Shown here: piece after piece, positions 48,481-58,577 of the stretch
Numbering within the stretch: the first letter of the stretch is position 1
Layout of the letters: each line of letters starts with the position of its first letter
Assembly: GCF_021021415.1 (NCBI RefSeq)
Contig: NZ_JAINWJ010000043.1
Location: 1 to 64,000 of the forward strand
DNA from: Martelella mediterranea
Lineage (GTDB): Bacteria; Pseudomonadota; Alphaproteobacteria; Rhizobiales; Rhizobiaceae
Length of the DNA: 64,000 nt
Reading direction: 5' to 3'
Translations under genes and position numbers: made by a program
The notes under the pieces: model-generated
What the model was told of the DNA's origin: nothing
Seen by the model: the letters and a program-made list of their open reading frames with translations, nothing else
Databases searched by the model: none

Positions 48481-49845
48481 CTAAATGCCAAGCGACTTAA
48501 GCTTGCGGTGCAGCGCGGATCGCTCCATCCCGACAAATTCGGCGGTGCGCGAAATGTTCCCGCCGAACCGGTTGATCTGCGCCATCAGATAGTCGCGTTC
48601 AAAGCGCTCGCGCGCCTCTCTCAGCGGCAGCGTCATGATATGCGCATCGCCCGAGGTCTGGATCTGCGGCAACACGTCGGAAAGGTCGGCCGGCAGCAGG
48701 TCGGCGGAGATCGGCGCGGACGCGTCCTCCTCGCGCGACAGGATCAGCAGCCGCTCGAGATTGTTGCGCAACTGCCTGATATTGCCCGGCCAGTCATGGG
48801 CCTGCAGGATCGCCATCGCGTCATCGCCGATCGAGCGCTGGCGGATGCCGGCCTGCTCACAAAGCTGGCGCATAACGAAATCGACCAGGAAGGGAATATC
48901 CTCGCGCCGTTCGGAGAGCGAGGGAATGCGCACCGGCACCACCGCCAGCCTGTGAAACAGGTCCTGCCGAAACTGACCCTCGTCGATCCGCGCCTGAAGG
49001 TCGAGCGCGGTCGAGGACAGGATCCGGACATCGACCGATACCCGCCGGCTGCCGCCGACCCGCTCGAACTGCTGATCGACCAGCACCCGCAGGATCTTTT
49101 TCTGGGTTTCCAGCGGCATTTCGCCGATCTCGTCCAGGTAGAGCGTGCCGCGATGGGCGCGCTCCAGCGCGCCGGTCTTGCGCGTCCGCCCACCGCCACC
49201 TTCCACGCCGAAAAGCTCGGTCTCCATGTTTTCGGGCGTGATCGCAGCCGCGTTCAGCGCCACGAACGGGCCCTCGGCGCGCAGGCTCTTCTTGTGCATC
49301 AGCCGGGCCACCACCTCCTTGCCGGAGCCGGAAGGGCCGAAGATCATCACGCGGGAGTTGGTCGGGCCGACCTTGTCCACCATCTGGCGCAGTTGCGACA
49401 CCAGCAGAGAGGAACCGACGAGCTCTTCCGGGTCGCCGCTCTTGCGCTTGAGTTCCTGCACCTCGTTCTTCAGCCGCGAATTCTCCAGCGCGCGTTCGGC
49501 GATCAGCACCAGCCGGTCGGCCTTGAATGGCTTCTCGATGAAATCGAAAGCGCCGCGCTTGATGGAGGAGACCGCCGTCTCGATATTGCCGTGACCGGAG
49601 ATCATGACCACCGGCAGGTCTGCGTAGCGCGACTTGATTTCCTCCAGCAGCGCCAGCCCGTCGAGACGGCTCCCCTGCATCCAGATATCGAGGAAGATCA
49701 GACGCGGGACCCGGTCGGCGATCGCCGCCAGCGCGCTATCGCTGTCATGGGCAACCCTGGTTTCGTGTCCCTCGTCGGACAGGATACCCGAGACGATATC
49801 GCGGATATCGGCTTCGTCGTCGACGACAAGAATATCAGAGGCCAT
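48481..49845 (-). CDS. ntrX: Nitrogen assimilation response regulator NtrX
   Basis: A 454-residue response regulator of the NtrC family. The receiver domain has phosphoacceptor Asp53 (LIFLDIWMQ). The AAA+ domain has Walker A GPSGSGKE and LYLDEIGEMPL. The C-terminal Fis-like helix ends in ISRTAEFVGMERSALHRKLK. The sigma-54 contact loop GAFTGA is missing: the equivalent region reads EGGGGRTRKTGALERA. Alphaproteobacterial NtrX is therefore not expected to be a standard sigma-54 activator. The ATG at 49845 has GGGAG upstream and overlaps the ntrY end by 11 bp, showing coupling to its kinase. Confidence 0.97.
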   Translation of the reverse strand: MASDILVVDDEADIRDIVSGILSDEGHETRVAHDSDSALAAIADRVPRLIFLDIWMQGSRLDGLALLEEIKSRYADLPVVMISGHGNIETAVSSIKRGAFDFIEKPFKADRLVLIAERALENSRLKNEVQELKRKSGDPEELVGSSLLVSQLRQMVDKVGPTNSRVMIFGPSGSGKEVVARLMHKKSLRAEGPFVALNAAAITPENMETELFGVEGGGGRTRKTGALERAHRGTLYLDEIGEMPLETQKKILRVLVDQQFERVGGSRRVSVDVRILSSTALDLQARIDEGQFRQDLFHRLAVVPVRIPSLSERREDIPFLVDFVMRQLCEQAGIRQRSIGDDAMAILQAHDWPGNIRQLRNNLERLLILSREEDASAPISADLLPADLSDVLPQIQTSGDAHIMTLPLREARERFERDYLMAQINRFGGNISRTAEFVGMERSALHRKLKSLGI

Positions 49846-52132
49846 CTTGTTTCTCCCTGTCCGTTTCCTGGCGCTCGCCGTCGTGGATATGCGGCAGTTC
49901 AACGCGGATCATCGCCCCTCGCCCGCCGGCGAAGTCGTGCGGCGCATCATGCAGTTCGAGCTTGCCGCCATGCTCCTCAATGATCTTGCGAACGATCGCG
50001 AGACCAAGGCCTGTCCCCTTTTCGCGCATGGTGATGTATGGCTCAAGGATCATGTGGCGATTTTCGAGCGGCAATCCCTTGCCGTTGTCGATGAAGTCTA
50101 TGACGTAGCGATCGCGGCTCTCGTCATGAGATGCCCGCACCAGTATCTTGCGTTCACCGTCGAACTCATTTGTTGGAACCGCTTCAATGGCTTCGACGGC
50201 GTTCTTGATCAGGTTTCCGAAGGCCTGGCCAAGCATGCGATCGTCAAACAGCCCCGTCAGCGGCTCATCGCCAAAATCGCGCATGAAGGTTACGTCGGTA
50301 CGGCCCATCTCCAGCAGGAAAATCGCGTCGGAAAGGATCGTGCGCAGGTCACCCCGGGTCTTGGAAGGCTTCGGCATGCGGGCGAAGGAGGAGAACTCGT
50401 CCACCATCCGACCGATATCGCCGACCTGGCGGACGATTGTATCAGTACATTGATCGAAGACCTTGCGGTCCTCCTCGTCCTCAATCTTGCGGCCGAAGCG
50501 GCGCTTGATCCGTTCCGCCGAAAGCTGGATCGGCGTCAGCGGGTTCTTGATCTCGTGGGCGATACGCCGCGCCACGTCCGCCCAGGCGGTGGAGCGCTGG
50601 GCGATGATCAGATCGGTGATGTCGTCGAGCGTGATGACATAGGCATTGGAGCCGTCGCGCGAATCCTCGCGCGTCACCTGAACCGAAAGCGTGCGTTCCT
50701 TGCCGAGCCGCACGAGATTGATCTGCTGGCGGAAATTCTGCCGGCTGCGGCGCATGGCGGCGGTCATCACCAGATCGATCTCGGGTGAGATCTCCTCCAG
50801 TTTGCGGCCGAGCAATTCGTCGTCCCGTGCCGCCAGAAGCTCGCCGGCGGAGACGTTCACGATCGTGACCATACGGTTTTCATCGACGCCGATCACCGCT
50901 GCGGTCACCCCGGAAAGCACGGCCTCGATAAACCGGCGGCGGTCATCGACCTCGTCCTTGGCGACAAGAATCTCGCGCTGCTGCTCGCGGATTTCGGCGA
51001 CCATCTTGTTGAACGTGCTGGAAAGCCTGCCGACATCGCCGTCGATGGAGCGCACCGGCACGGCGACCTTCATGTCGCCGGAGGCGACCTGGTCCGCGGC
51101 CCCGATCAGCATGCGGATCGGCAGCACGATGCGGTCGGCAACCGCGATGCCGGTCCAGATCGCGGCAAGCAGAACGATCAGCGCGAAGCCGAGATAGAGC
51201 ACGGCGAAGGCGACCTGGATGGAGACCCGGCCCTCCTCCATCGAACTGTATTCGGAGACGTTGTCCTCGATCATCCGCATCGCACCCATCACGGTCGGGT
51301 CGACGGCGCGGACGGTGTAGAGCAGGCTGTCGGGGATCGCCTCGAGCGCGATGATCGCGCCAACCAGATTGGTGTCGCCCGGCGGGATCAGCGTCGGCGT
51401 ACCTGCGGCCGCCTTTTCCAGCGCGTCCTTGGGGATGTCGGGGAGCGGCTTGTCGTCACCGAGGTCTGCCTCGACGATGACGCTGCCATCCGCGCGCACC
51501 AGCGAGGCGCCAAGAAGGCCGCGTCCGCGCGCCTGCCGCGCCATCAGGTCGGAGAAGCCGCGGCGATCGAGCAAATAGAGTGACCGGTTGCGCTCCAGAT
51601 CATTGCCCATGGATAGCGTCTGGCCCTGCAGATAGCTCGCGTTCTCCATCATATAGGCCTGCGCCACATTGAGCGAGGACTGGACGATGGACTGTGTTCT
51701 GAGCGCAAACCAGCGGTCCAGCCCGGCATTCAGCGTCAATGTCGCGAAGATCGCCACCAGAATGGCGGGCGTGATCGCCACGATCGAAAACAGCGCCACA
51801 ATGCGGATATGAAGCTGAGCCGCCGCCCGGCCGCGCCGGCGCGCTTTCAGAAGCTGATTGACCTCCCGCCCGATCAGGAAAACCATGGCGAGGACGAACA
51901 GCGAGTTGGCCGCGACCAGCGCGATCACGACCTTGCCGGTTGGCTTGATCGGCGTCAGCCCAAGCAGGATGAACAGCGACAAAAAGGCGGTGATCAGAGC
52001 GCCGCTGACAACGAACATGCCGGGCGATCTAAGAATAGCCCGCGCGCCGCCGCGCCCATAGGGCGCGCCATCGTGGGTCCCCTCCTGATGGACGGAATGC
52101 GTATCCGCCGCGCTGCCTTGTGCAGTCATCAT
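49835..52132 (-). CDS. ntrY: Nitrogen regulation sensor histidine kinase NtrY
   Basis: Membrane-bound kinase of 765 residues paired with NtrX. Three hydrophobic segments near the N-terminus (for example MFVVSGALITAFLSLFILLG and IVALFSIVAITPAILVAIFA) and another at about residue 300 (FAVLYLGFALIVLLAAIWTG) flank a periplasmic sensing region. HAMP and PAS domains follow. The phosphorylated His lies in [20 protein letters not shown], and the ATP-binding boxes include NLIKNAVEAIE and GTGLGLAIVRKI. Two adjacent ATGs (52132, 52129) are possible starts. Confidence 0.97.
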   Translation of the reverse strand: MMTAQGSAADTHSVHQEGTHDGAPYGRGGARAILRSPGMFVVSGALITAFLSLFILLGLTPIKPTGKVVIALVAANSLFVLAMVFLIGREVNQLLKARRRGRAAAQLHIRIVALFSIVAITPAILVAIFATLTLNAGLDRWFALRTQSIVQSSLNVAQAYMMENASYLQGQTLSMGNDLERNRSLYLLDRRGFSDLMARQARGRGLLGASLVRADGSVIVEADLGDDKPLPDIPKDALEKAAAGTPTLIPPGDTNLVGAIIALEAIPDSLLYTVRAVDPTVMGAMRMIEDNVSEYSSMEEGRVSIQVAFAVLYLGFALIVLLAAIWTGIAVADRIVLPIRMLIGAADQVASGDMKVAVPVRSIDGDVGRLSSTFNKMVAEIREQQREILVAKDEVDDRRRFIEAVLSGVTAAVIGVDENRMVTIVNVSAGELLAARDDELLGRKLEEISPEIDLVMTAAMRRSRQNFRQQINLVRLGKERTLSVQVTREDSRDGSNAYVITLDDITDLIIAQRSTAWADVARRIAHEIKNPLTPIQLSAERIKRRFGRKIEDEEDRKVFDQCTDTIVRQVGDIGRMVDEFSSFARMPKPSKTRGDLRTILSDAIFLLEMGRTDVTFMRDFGDEPLTGLFDDRMLGQAFGNLIKNAVEAIEAVPTNEFDGERKILVRASHDESRDRYVIDFIDNGKGLPLENRHMILEPYITMREKGTGLGLAIVRKIIEEHGGKLELHDAPHDFAGGRGAMIRVELPHIHDGERQETDREKQDGL

Positions 52133-52288
52133 CGCCCTTCTTGTCAGGTCAGGCGCACCGTCATACGCCGACCATGGAGCGGGTGAACGCGGCCTGTCAA
52201 ACCGACTCGCGCTTTCCCCTTATGAGGAGGATATGCAACAGATTGTGGCACAAATGCAACGGAAAGCTGCAACAGAAGTCCGGTAAGC

Positions 52289-53740
52289 TCAGGAACTGCG
52301 GGAACTGCGATAGACCGAAACGCCCAGTTCGCGGATCTTTTTGCGCAGCGTATTGCGGTTGAGGCCGAGAAGATCGGCGGCCCGGATCTGGTTGCCGCGG
52401 GTCGCCGTCAGCGCCGCCAGGATCAGCGGATATTCGACCTCGTTGAGCACCCGCTCGTAAAGGCCCGACGGCGGCAGGCCGTCGCCGAATCCGGCGAAAT
52501 AGGTGCGCATGTTCTCCTCCACCGCCTGGGCGATGGTCGGCATGCCGTTTCTGACCGTTGCGCCCTCCGCGGGCGCTTCCGGCTGATCGGCTTGCAATTC
52601 CTGTTCCACGATCTCGCGGGTGATCACTTCCTGCGGATAGAGCGCCATCAGGCGGCGAACGAGATTCTCAAGTTCGCGGACATTGCCCGGCCAGCCATAG
52701 GATTTCATCGCGTCCAGCGCCTGCTGCTCGAAGCGCTTGCCGCCCAAGCCCTCGACCTCGCCCTCATTGACGAAATGGCGCACCAGATCGCCGATATCCT
52801 CAGCCCGTTCGCGCAGCGGTGGCAGGCGCAGCGGCACAACGTTGAGTCGGTAATAGAGGTCTTCGCGGAACAGGCCCTGATTGATCGACTGCTTCAGGTC
52901 CTTGTTGGTGGCGGCCACGATCCGGACATCGGTGCGGATCGGCGTGCGCCCGCCGACGGTGGTGTATTCGCCCTGCTGGAGTACGCGCAAAAGCCTTGTT
53001 TGCGCATCCATCGGCATGTCGCCGATCTCGTCCAGAAACAGCGTGCCGCCCTCGGCCTGTTCGAACCGGCCGGAAGACCGGGTCTGCGCGCCGGTGAAGG
53101 CGCCCTTCTCATGGCCGAAAAGCTCAGACTCGATCAGGTCGCGCGGAATGGCCGCCATGTTGATCGCCACGAACGGGCCATTGCGACGCTTGCCGTAATC
53201 ATGCAGCGCGCGGGCCACCAGTTCCTTGCCGGTGCCGGATTCGCCGGTGATCATCAGCGTCAAATCGGTCTGCATCAGGCGGGCGAGGACGCGGTAGATT
53301 TCCTGCATCGCGGCGGACCGACCCACCAGCGGCATGCCGTCCTGCATGTCATCGCCGAGCGGCGCCGGCTTGCGCTTCGGCTCCGACAGCGCGCGGCCAA
53401 CGATCGCGATCAGTTCCGTCAGGTCGAAGGGTTTCGGGAGATAGTCGTAGGCGCCCTTTTCCGAGGCGCGCACCGCCGTCATGAAGGTATTCTGCGCGCT
53501 CATGACGATGACCGGCAGTTCCGGCCGCGACTTCTTGATGCGCGGCAACAGGTCGAAGGCGTTTTCGTCCGGCATCACCACGTCGGTCAGCACCAGATCG
53601 CCTTCCCCGGCGGAAACCCAGCGCCACAGCGTGGCGGCGTTAGAGGTGATGCGGACGTCATAACCGGCCCGGCTCAGCGCCTGGTTCAGCACGGTGCGGA
53701 TCGCCGCGTCGTCATCGGCAACAAGGATCGTAGCTGTCAT
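52289..53740 (-). CDS. ntrC: Nitrogen regulation response regulator NtrC (NRI)
   Basis: Sigma-54-dependent activator of 483 residues. The receiver domain has Asp53 ([11 protein letters not shown]). The central AAA+ domain has Walker A GESGTGKE, the sigma-54 contact motif GAFTGA in [11 protein letters not shown], and FLDEIGDMP. The C-terminal Fis-type HTH ends in [20 protein letters not shown]. The ATG at 53740 begins 1 bp after the ntrB stop. It should act on the glnBA sigma-54 promoter in this window. Confidence 0.98.
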   Translation of the reverse strand: MTATILVADDDAAIRTVLNQALSRAGYDVRITSNAATLWRWVSAGEGDLVLTDVVMPDENAFDLLPRIKKSRPELPVIVMSAQNTFMTAVRASEKGAYDYLPKPFDLTELIAIVGRALSEPKRKPAPLGDDMQDGMPLVGRSAAMQEIYRVLARLMQTDLTLMITGESGTGKELVARALHDYGKRRNGPFVAINMAAIPRDLIESELFGHEKGAFTGAQTRSSGRFEQAEGGTLFLDEIGDMPMDAQTRLLRVLQQGEYTTVGGRTPIRTDVRIVAATNKDLKQSINQGLFREDLYYRLNVVPLRLPPLRERAEDIGDLVRHFVNEGEVEGLGGKRFEQQALDAMKSYGWPGNVRELENLVRRLMALYPQEVITREIVEQELQADQPEAPAEGATVRNGMPTIAQAVEENMRTYFAGFGDGLPPSGLYERVLNEVEYPLILAALTATRGNQIRAADLLGLNRNTLRKKIRELGVSVYRSSRSS

Positions 53741-53741
53741 G

Positions 53742-54893
53742 TCATGTATCCATATTCGGGCTGGCCATTTCCGGCGGCAGCGGCAATACATCTTTCGAGA
53801 CCGGCATGAGAATGCGGAATGTCGTACGGCCGTTCATGTTCTCGCATTCGATGATGCCGCCGTGACCGCCGATGATCTTGGCGACCAGCGCGAGGCCGAG
53901 GCCGGTGCCGTTCGGCTTGGTGGTGATGAACGGATCGAACAGATGCGGCATCAGGTCGGCCGGCACACCGGGACCATTGTCCTGCACGCAGAATTCCAGC
54001 GGCAGCGATATCTTCTCCCTTGTGCCTGCGACCGACATGCGGATGCCGGGGCGGTAGGCCGAGGTCAGGGTGATCTCGCCATCGGGCTTGTCGCCGACGG
54101 CCTCGCACGCATTCTTGACCAGATTGAGAAACACCTGAACCATCTGGTCGCGATTGGCAAAGACCTGCGGCAGCGACGGGTCGTATTCCTCGGTGATCTT
54201 GATGTCGCGGGCAAAACCGGCCTTGGCCACCGCCTTCACATGGTCGAGCACGGAGTGGATGTTGAGCGGAACGCGGTCGATCGGCCGCTCGTCGGAAAAC
54301 ACCTCCATCCGGTCGACCAGCGAAACGATCCGGTCCGACTCATCGCAGATCAGCCGCGTCAGCGCCCGGTCGTCGTCGCTGGCATTGGTTTCCAGAAGCT
54401 GGGCCGCGCCACGAATACCGGAGAGCGGGTTCTTGATCTCATGGGCAAGCATCGAGGCAAGCCCGGTGACCGAGCGGGCCGCGGCGCGATGCACCAGTTG
54501 CCGGTCGATCTTGTCGGCCATGGAGCGGACCTGGAAGACGAGAACCACGCCGCCTTCTTCGCCCACCGGCGCAACATAGATGTCCACCAGCTTGTCCTGG
54601 CCAAGACGCGGCGACGACAGGTCGACGCGATATTCGTTGACCGGCGCGCGGCGTTCGCGCACCTGGGCGATCAGCGCCAGAAGCGGGCTGTCGAAGGGAA
54701 TGAAATCGGACAGCGTCTTGCGCGACAGGTGTGATGCACTCGCCCCGAAGAACACCTCCGCTTCCCAGTTGGTATAGGAGATGCGGCCGTCCTGCTCGAT
54801 CAGCACGACGGGGTTTTGAATGGCGTTCAAAACCTGCAGAGCGACGGCCTCCGCGCCGAGGCGCTGTCTGCCATTGCCGATAACGGAATTCAT
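53742..54893 (-). CDS. ntrB: Nitrogen regulation sensor kinase NtrB (NRII)
   Basis: Soluble histidine kinase/phosphatase of 383 residues for NtrC. The N-terminal PAS domain has [20 protein letters not shown]. The phosphorylated His is in [20 protein letters not shown]. The ATP-binding region contains [18 protein letters not shown] and [18 protein letters not shown]. There are no membrane segments. PII (glnB here) is its known regulator. Its start overlaps the dusB stop (ATGA), as in the classical nifR3-ntrB-ntrC operon. Confidence 0.97.
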   Translation of the reverse strand: MNSVIGNGRQRLGAEAVALQVLNAIQNPVVLIEQDGRISYTNWEAEVFFGASASHLSRKTLSDFIPFDSPLLALIAQVRERRAPVNEYRVDLSSPRLGQDKLVDIYVAPVGEEGGVVLVFQVRSMADKIDRQLVHRAAARSVTGLASMLAHEIKNPLSGIRGAAQLLETNASDDDRALTRLICDESDRIVSLVDRMEVFSDERPIDRVPLNIHSVLDHVKAVAKAGFARDIKITEEYDPSLPQVFANRDQMVQVFLNLVKNACEAVGDKPDGEITLTSAYRPGIRMSVAGTREKISLPLEFCVQDNGPGVPADLMPHLFDPFITTKPNGTGLGLALVAKIIGGHGGIIECENMNGRTTFRILMPVSKDVLPLPPEMASPNMDT

Positions 54894-55909
54894 GCCGCTT
54901 TCCTTTCGGGCGATGCATATTCGAAGATGGCGGCAAGCTGCGCTGACACGAAATCCGGGTCGTCGGCGGTCATGATCGAGGACCGCGCCTCCGCGCCGAC
55001 GCCGGGCGCAAGCCGCTCAAGGTACCAGCCGAGATGTTTGCGCGCATGACGGACGCCGACTTCAGGACCGTAGAAGCCGATCATGGCCTGATAATGCGCG
55101 ATCGCGATCCGCGCCTTTTCGTCAAAAGCGGGTTCGGCCCGTCCCGCCAGATAGCCGGCATGCCAGGGACGGCCCTGACACGAGCGGCCGACCATCACGG
55201 CCGTGATGCCGGGTCGCGACAGCAGATAGGCGGCATCTTCCCGGCTCTCGATATCGCCATTGGCGATGAAGGGCAGGGAGACGACCTCGGCAACGCGCTC
55301 GATCGCCTGCCAGTCGGCTTCGCCCTTGTAGAACTGCATGCGGGTGCGGCCATGCACTGTGACCGCCTGAACGCCCGCCTCTTCCGCGCGCCGCGCCAGA
55401 TAGGGCGCGTTGATGCTGTCATGGTCCCAGCCGAGCCGCATCTTGACGGTGACCGGCACCTTTACCGCGCCGACGGTCGCCTCGATGATTTCGAGCGCCC
55501 GCTCGGGCTCGCGCATCAGCGCCGAGCCGGTATAGCCGCCGACCACCTTCTTGGCCGGGCAGCCCATGTTGATATCGATGATATCGGCGCCGTTCGCTTC
55601 GGCGATCCGCGCCGCTTCCGCCATGTAATGCGGATCGCGCCCGGCAAGCTGCACCATATGCGGCTTCAGCCCCGCCCCGCGCAGCCGAACCCAGCTCTCG
55701 GCGGTATTGAACGTCAGTTCGCGGCTTGCGATCATCTCCGTCACCACAAGCCCCGCGCCGTGCCGCCACGCAAGCGCGCGAAACGGCAGATCGGTGACGC
55801 CCGACATCGGCGCGAGAATCACGCGGTTGCGGATCTCGATCGGGCCGATCCGAAAAGAATCTGATGGTTTGCGGTGAGGCAAATGGCTATCTTTCATGCA
55901 GCACATCAC
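54890..55909 (-). CDS. dusB: tRNA-dihydrouridine synthase DusB (NifR3)
   Basis: FMN enzyme that reduces uridines in the tRNA D-loop; 339 residues. Motifs are [20 protein letters not shown], the catalytic cysteine in [38 protein letters not shown] and [13 protein letters not shown]. It heads the ntr operon as 'nifR3', with its stop overlapping the ntrB start. The first ATG at 55909 and a fourth-codon-later ATG (55897, MKDSHLPH) are both possible; neither has a strong ribosome binding site. Confidence 0.95.
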   Translation of the reverse strand: MMCCMKDSHLPHRKPSDSFRIGPIEIRNRVILAPMSGVTDLPFRALAWRHGAGLVVTEMIASRELTFNTAESWVRLRGAGLKPHMVQLAGRDPHYMAEAARIAEANGADIIDINMGCPAKKVVGGYTGSALMREPERALEIIEATVGAVKVPVTVKMRLGWDHDSINAPYLARRAEEAGVQAVTVHGRTRMQFYKGEADWQAIERVAEVVSLPFIANGDIESREDAAYLLSRPGITAVMVGRSCQGRPWHAGYLAGRAEPAFDEKARIAIAHYQAMIGFYGPEVGVRHARKHLGWYLERLAPGVGAEARSSIMTADDPDFVSAQLAAIFEYASPERKAA

Positions 55910-56051
55910 TTTGCCCTATTTTTAGACAAGACGCCATTCCTTGCCAAGCACTTTCGCTGGCGCCTTATAAAATTTAGGCAAATGCTGGAAAATTGGGTCA
56001 ATCCGGGTAAGTTCCGGCCAACAGGAATCAACACGCAGGTTCTAGCCGAAC

Positions 56052-57263
56052 ATGGCAGCGGGTGAAAGCTACAATCCAGGGGTGGTCGTGGTTGCCGCCG
56101 GGCGCGGCGAACGCGCCGGCGCGCCCGAGGAAGGGCCGAAACAATATCGGCTGATCGGCGGCATGCCGGTGATTGCCCACACCTTGCGCGAATTTGCCGC
56201 ATGGGGACGCGCGACGGCCGGCATCGTGGTTGTCATTCATCCGGATGACGAGGCCCTTTTTGCCGATGCGCTGTCTCACCTGACAAACCAGGTCGGCATC
56301 CGTTTCGTCCACGGCGGCGCGACGCGCCAGCAATCGGTCCTCAACGGCCTTGCGGCGCTCGCGGCGAACGCACCCAGCCACGTGCTGATCCATGACGCGG
56401 TGCGGCCCTTCTTCGATGCTGCTCTGCTTGAGCGGGTGTCCGATGCGCTCAATGCCGGCCACGCCGCCGTCCTTCCGGCTGTGGCCGTGGCCGATACGCT
56501 GAAGAAGGCGGATAGTGACGGCAATGTCGGCGTAACCGTATCGCGCTCCGGCCTCTACGCCGCACAGACCCCGCAGGCCTTCAGCTTTCCGGTTATTTAT
56601 GACGCCCACCGCAAGGCGGCCGCTGAAGGTCGCACCGATTTCACCGATGACGCCGGCATCGCCGAATGGGCCGGTCTCGCGGTGCGGCTGGTGGACGGGC
56701 TCGCCGACAATGTGAAACTGACATACAAGAGAGAGATCGCCATGGCCGACGAGAAGCTGTCACGCCCCCCGATCGCCGATATCCGCACCGGCAATGGCTA
56801 CGACGTCCATCAACTGGTGCCCGGCGACGGCGTCACGCTGTGCGGCATCAAGATCCCGCATGACATGGCGCTTTCCGGTCATTCCGACGCCGATGTGGCC
56901 TTCCACGCGCTGACCGACGCCCTGCTCGCGACCTGCGGCGAAGGCGATATCGGCGACCACTTCCCGCCATCCGACCCGCAGTGGAAGGGCGCCGCCTCGC
57001 ATATCTTCCTTGCCCATGCGGCAAAGATCGTACGCGAACATGGCGGCGTGATCCTCAACGCCGACGTTACCCTGATCGCCGAAGCGCCGAAGGTCGGACC
57101 GCATCGCCTCGCCATGCGCGAAAATATCGCAGCCTGCCTCGGCATTGATCTCGCCCGCTGCTCGGTGAAGGCCACGACCAACGAGACCATCGGCTTCGTC
57201 GGCCGCCGCGAAGGCATCGCGGCGATTGCCACGGCCAGCGTGAACTATGGAAATATGACATGA
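56052..57263 (+). CDS. ispDF: Bifunctional IspD/IspF enzyme of the MEP pathway
   Basis: A 403-residue fusion making isoprenoid precursors. The N-terminal half (about 1-225) is 2-C-methyl-D-erythritol 4-phosphate cytidylyltransferase: [44 protein letters not shown]. The C-terminal half (about 240-403) is MECDP synthase: [47 protein letters not shown]. Fusion is normal in alphaproteobacteria. It is divergent from dusB. The stop overlaps the next gene by 4 bp. Confidence 0.97.
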   Translation: MAAGESYNPGVVVVAAGRGERAGAPEEGPKQYRLIGGMPVIAHTLREFAAWGRATAGIVVVIHPDDEALFADALSHLTNQVGIRFVHGGATRQQSVLNGLAALAANAPSHVLIHDAVRPFFDAALLERVSDALNAGHAAVLPAVAVADTLKKADSDGNVGVTVSRSGLYAAQTPQAFSFPVIYDAHRKAAAEGRTDFTDDAGIAEWAGLAVRLVDGLADNVKLTYKREIAMADEKLSRPPIADIRTGNGYDVHQLVPGDGVTLCGIKIPHDMALSGHSDADVAFHALTDALLATCGEGDIGDHFPPSDPQWKGAASHIFLAHAAKIVREHGGVILNADVTLIAEAPKVGPHRLAMRENIAACLGIDLARCSVKATTNETIGFVGRREGIAAIATASVNYGNMT

Positions 57264-57754
57264 TCGACGCCGATATCGCCGAACGCGCCCGTACCCTGAT
57301 CGAACATTGCAAGGCCGCCGGCCTCACCATCGCCACCGCCGAATCCTGCACCGGTGGGCTGGTGGTCGCAGCACTCACGGATATCGCCGGCTCTTCGGCG
57401 GTCGTCGATCGTGGCTACATCACCTATTCCAACGAAGCGAAGATGGAGATGCTCGGCGTCAGCGCCCGCACGCTCGAAGCCCATGGCGCGGTTTCGCGCG
57501 AGACCGCGCTGCAGATGTCGGCGGGCGCGCTGCTGCGCTCCGGCGCCGATCTGGCGGTCGCGGTCACCGGCATTGCCGGCCCCTCCGGCGGCAGCGCGGA
57601 CAAGCCGGTCGGTCTCGTTCATCTCGCGGCGCGCGATCGCCGCGGACACCTGCACCATATCGAAAGCCGCTATGGCGATATCGGCCGCCACGGCATCCGG
57701 CTTGCCACCGTGCAGACGGCGCTCGGCATGCTGGAAGGTCTGATTCAGGCGTAG
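57260..57754 (+). CDS. CinA-like nicotinamide-nucleotide amidohydrolase (PncC)
   Basis: A 164-residue protein made only of the C-terminal CinA domain, which in several bacteria is NMN deamidase. Motifs are [40 protein letters not shown] and [15 protein letters not shown]. It is translationally coupled to ispDF by a 4-bp overlap. Its 3' end overlaps the convergent Coq10/RatA gene by 10 bp. Confidence 0.93.
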   Translation: MIDADIAERARTLIEHCKAAGLTIATAESCTGGLVVAALTDIAGSSAVVDRGYITYSNEAKMEMLGVSARTLEAHGAVSRETALQMSAGALLRSGADLAVAVTGIAGPSGGSADKPVGLVHLAARDRRGHLHHIESRYGDIGRHGIRLATVQTALGMLEGLIQA

Positions 57755-58191
57755 ATTTCGTCCGCCCGCGCCTCGAAGGCCTCGGAGAACTTGCGGAATG
57801 CCCGCTCGAACATCGAGCCCATCATTGCGCCCAGAATCCGGTTCTTGAATTCGTAATTGATGTAGAACTGGATCGCGCAGGCGCCCTCGCCTTCCGGCTC
57901 GAACCGCCAGCGATTGTCGAGAAAGCGGAACGGCCCATCGACATAGCTGACATCGATCTTGCGCTCGGCCTGATTGAGAAGCACCTGGGTGGTGAAGCTC
58001 TCGCGGATGCCCTTGTAGCCAACGGTCATGTCGGCGATCAGCAGCGTCTTGCCGTCCTTTTCGCGCGAGGAGCGCACGGTCAGCGCCTCGCACAGCGGCA
58101 GGAATTCGGGATAGCGTTCAACGTCGGCAACCAGATCGAACATGCGATCGGCGGAATGGCTGACGTGGCGGGTTGTCTTGAACTCTGGCAT
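57745..58191 (-). CDS. Coq10/RatA family START-like protein
   Basis: A 148-residue protein of the polyketide-cyclase/START-like fold: [20 protein letters not shown] at the N-terminus, [37 protein letters not shown] and [20 protein letters not shown]. In alphaproteobacteria this protein is the likely counterpart of mitochondrial Coq10, a ubiquinone-binding protein needed for respiration. The related enterobacterial RatA was described as a toxin inhibiting ribosome association; a toxin role here is doubtful because no antitoxin gene is adjacent. It is convergent with the CinA-like gene. Confidence 0.9.
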   Translation of the reverse strand: MPEFKTTRHVSHSADRMFDLVADVERYPEFLPLCEALTVRSSREKDGKTLLIADMTVGYKGIRESFTTQVLLNQAERKIDVSYVDGPFRFLDNRWRFEPEGEGACAIQFYINYEFKNRILGAMMGSMFERAFRKFSEAFEARADEIYA

Positions 58192-58335
58192 GATGTTTCA
58201 GCTAATGCGCCGGGAAGAAAATGGCAAGTGCAACGGATCGCCGGTGCGCAATTTCGCGTCTGCCGGTGGATTTCGCGCCCGCCACACGCTTGCCCCTTGC
58301 AAATTGCGCCGCATACCGGATAATCCATGTCGTAT

Positions 58336-58498
58336 CGCGCTGGGAGAAGCCACGTCACTGTGGTGCCGAAGGAGCAACCGCCCCGGAAACTCTCAGGCAA
58401 AAGGACCAGCGCGAGGTTCTGAACTCTGGAGACGAGGTCGCGGTTCGCTGTGGCTGGCCGAAGGGATAATAATCTCAGGCACATGGGACAGAGGGGGC
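58336..58498 (+). ncRNA. Tandem glycine riboswitch upstream of gcvT
   Basis: Two consecutive glycine aptamers are readable. The first (about 58336-58414) has GGGAGA, then GCCGAAGGAGCAA and CTCAGGCAAAAGGACC. The second (about 58415-58498) has GGAGACGAGG, GGCCGAAGGGAT and CTCAGGCACATGGGACAGAG. These are the conserved blocks of the gcvT RNA motif. It precedes gcvTHP by about 80 bp, so glycine binding is expected to turn on glycine breakdown. The remaining part of the 386-bp gap (58192-58335) is the leader/promoter region; no gene is visible there. Confidence 0.95.
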
Positions 58499-58545
58499 TC
58501 ATTCGCTTTGGCGTTCTTTGGAACGTCGACCCTTGAGCCGGCGTT
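58496..58545 (+). promoter_or_regulatory. Possible expression platform of the glycine riboswitch
   Basis: GGCTCA (58496-58501) can pair with TGAGCC (58534-58539). An inner hairpin, CGTTC-TTTG-GAACG, lies between them, and GGCGTTTTTC follows. This could be a terminator that ligand binding to the second aptamer prevents, because the stem begins at the aptamer's end. Pairing is seen; function is inference. Confidence 0.45.
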
Positions 58546-58577
58546 TTTCATGAAAGACGCAATCCGGAGGCAATCTC

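Noticed and set aside
57745-58191. Toxin of a RatA-RatB toxin-antitoxin pair
   Set aside because: No RatB-like partner is adjacent, and the gene context (isoprenoid and quinone genes, alphaproteobacterium) fits a Coq10-type ubiquinone-binding protein better.
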